A DNA stretch of 13,465 nucleotides from Bacteriovoracaceae bacterium (lineage in GTDB: Bacteria > Bdellovibrionota > UBA1018). A program made the position numbers and the translations under genes. The notes beneath the pieces are model-generated. The model saw nothing but the letters and a program-made list of their open reading frames with translations. It ran no database searches and was not told the DNA's origin. Below, piece by piece: positions 12,640 to 13,465 of this stretch (the first letter of the stretch is position 1; every line of letters begins with the position of its first letter). The stretch is from NCBI GenBank assembly GCA_947446835.1, contig CANFHS010000046.1:1-13465 (forward strand), in the 5' to 3' direction.

Positions 12640-13464
12640 TCAGAAACGCATCGGGTGCGTTTCCCACATCAGGTCGTAGGAAACGCGGGGTTCGACGTAC
12701 GACTTGAGCCAGCCCGTGGGTTGCGAATCCAGTACCTTGTACGGGTTGTCGGTCGTGTCGAGCAGGTAGAGCAGGGGCTTCAGGTTGTCGGCAAAGACGC
12801 GGTCGATGACGCCCGCGCCAGGATAGAAGCCGCCGCCGCCCCAGGTGTTCTTGGGCGAAAGCTCGAAGGTGAAGGCAAAGATGCCGTGCTCGCCATAGGC
12901 CCAGTCGGTGGTGTCACCGCTGGCAATGTAGAGCGCGCTGGCCTGCTCTGGCGTGTAGTGGTTCCAGCCCGCCATGGTGTTTGCCATCTTCTCGAACACC
13001 TGGTGATCGCGCGCATTGCCGATCGGGTCGTAGGTGCTGCCCCAGGGGTAGAGCACCAGCTCCGAGTAGGTGTGCAGCGAGAGGAGGACCTTGAAGTTCG
13101 GCCGCTCGTCGATGAACTGCTTGATGGCCTGGGTCTCGGGTTCCGAGAAAGGCGTGGGGCCCATGTAGATGTCGCTCGAAGTGTCCTTGTCCGAGCCGCC
13201 CGTGCCCCAGCGGTAGCCATAGTTGCGGTTCAGGTCGACCCCGAAGGTGCCGTCCTTGTTGTCGCGGCGGTTCTTGCGCCACATGCGGTACTTGCCCGTG
13301 GCGATGTCCCATTCGGCGCCATCGGCGTTGACCATCGGGATGATCCAGATGTCGCGGGTATCGAGCAGCCCGGAAACCCTGGAGTCCTGGCGGTTCTGCA
13401 GCAGGTACTCGGCCCACATAAGCGGCACCTCGACGGACAGGTGTTCGCGGGCATGGTGTGCCCC
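12640..13464 (-). CDS. M14-family zinc carboxypeptidase, N-terminus beyond window edge
   Basis: The frame is open to the right edge, giving 274 C-terminal residues. It begins with G-A-H-H-A-R-E-H, whose H-x-x-E (codons at 13455-13444) supplies the first two zinc ligands of M14 metallocarboxypeptidases. Then follow M-V-N-A-D-G, D-L-N-R-N-Y-G-Y-R-W-G (substrate-binding Asn-Arg), S-L-H-T-Y-S-E (third zinc ligand His) and L-Y-P-W-G. Next comes the downstream A-L-Y-I-A-S-G-D-T-T-D-W-A-Y segment and the catalytic Glu in F-T-F-E-L-S. All catalytic residues visible in this part are intact, so an active exopeptidase removing C-terminal residues is expected. The pattern resembles carboxypeptidase T-like secreted enzymes; the signal and propeptide would lie outside the window. 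The last 70 or so residues extend past the catalytic Glu and are of ordinary length. The bidirectional terminator follows its stop. Confidence 0.92.
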   Translation of the reverse strand, partial: GAHHAREHLSVEVPLMWAEYLLQNRQDSRVSGLLDTRDIWIIPMVNADGAEWDIATGKYRMWRKNRRDNKDGTFGVDLNRNYGYRWGTGGSDKDTSSDIYMGPTPFSEPETQAIKQFIDERPNFKVLLSLHTYSELVLYPWGSTYDPIGNARDHQVFEKMANTMAGWNHYTPEQASALYIASGDTTDWAYGEHGIFAFTFELSPKNTWGGGGFYPGAGVIDRVFADNLKPLLYLLDTTDNPYKVLDSQPTGWLKSYVEPRVSYDLMWETHPMRF

Positions 13465-13465
13465 C

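Noticed and set aside
1..13465. Mobile element, phage or defence island
   Set aside because: No transposase, integrase, terminal repeats, tRNA-adjacent att site, restriction, toxin-antitoxin or CRISPR-type gene is seen; codon use and base composition look even throughout.

Overview
The window (about 65% G+C, densely coded) looks like a chromosomal segment of a Gram-negative bacterium. Signs of this are a heptose/LPS-type adenylyltransferase (rfaE2/hldC), a periplasmic MltD-like lytic transglycosylase, TatA and periplasmic binding proteins. The co-occurrence of RNase J, a FnIII-like repeat protein, an RDD protein with a proline-rich N-terminus and a secreted M14 carboxypeptidase suggests a former 'Deltaproteobacteria' or Bdellovibrionota lineage. 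That placement is an inference from gene content, not a proven taxonomy. I see no tRNA, rRNA, CRISPR array, insertion sequence, prophage or att site.

Layout, left to right. (1) 1-783 (+): C-terminal part of a FnIII-like repeat protein, cut by the left edge, converging on tatA (-). (2) tatA (-) is divergent from an FNR-type FAD/NAD(P)H oxidoreductase (+). (3) A minus-strand pair, an amidohydrolase followed with a 4-bp ATGA overlap by a creatininase-fold protein that has lost active-site residues and gained a C-terminal membrane helix. (4) Two short unrecognised membrane proteins (+), then a stand-alone response-regulator receiver domain (+) preceded by nested inverted repeats. (5) A four-gene minus-strand run: peptide-type ABC substrate-binding protein, rsmE, RDD membrane protein, rfaE2. 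(6) Divergent from it, a plus-strand operon: MltD-like transglycosylase, udk, RNase J. RNase J begins at a TTG overlapping the udk stop. (7) A 286-bp non-coding interval, then a 3'-terminal M14 zinc carboxypeptidase (-) cut by the right edge.

The most unusual piece is the interval at 12354-12639. It carries a promoter-like AT-rich box and three consecutive strong hairpins. The first has a 16-nt loop containing CCTCC and a run of ten C (anti-Shine-Dalgarno-like). The last is a 16-bp terminator stem followed by a T tract. I read it as a candidate small RNA, free-standing or released from the RNase J 3' UTR, that I cannot match to a known family. Other points worth checking are the membrane-tailed, metal-site-degenerate creatininase homologue, a possible leaderless-mRNA geometry at three genes, and a 34-bp divergent region between a murein hydrolase and a peptide-binding protein.
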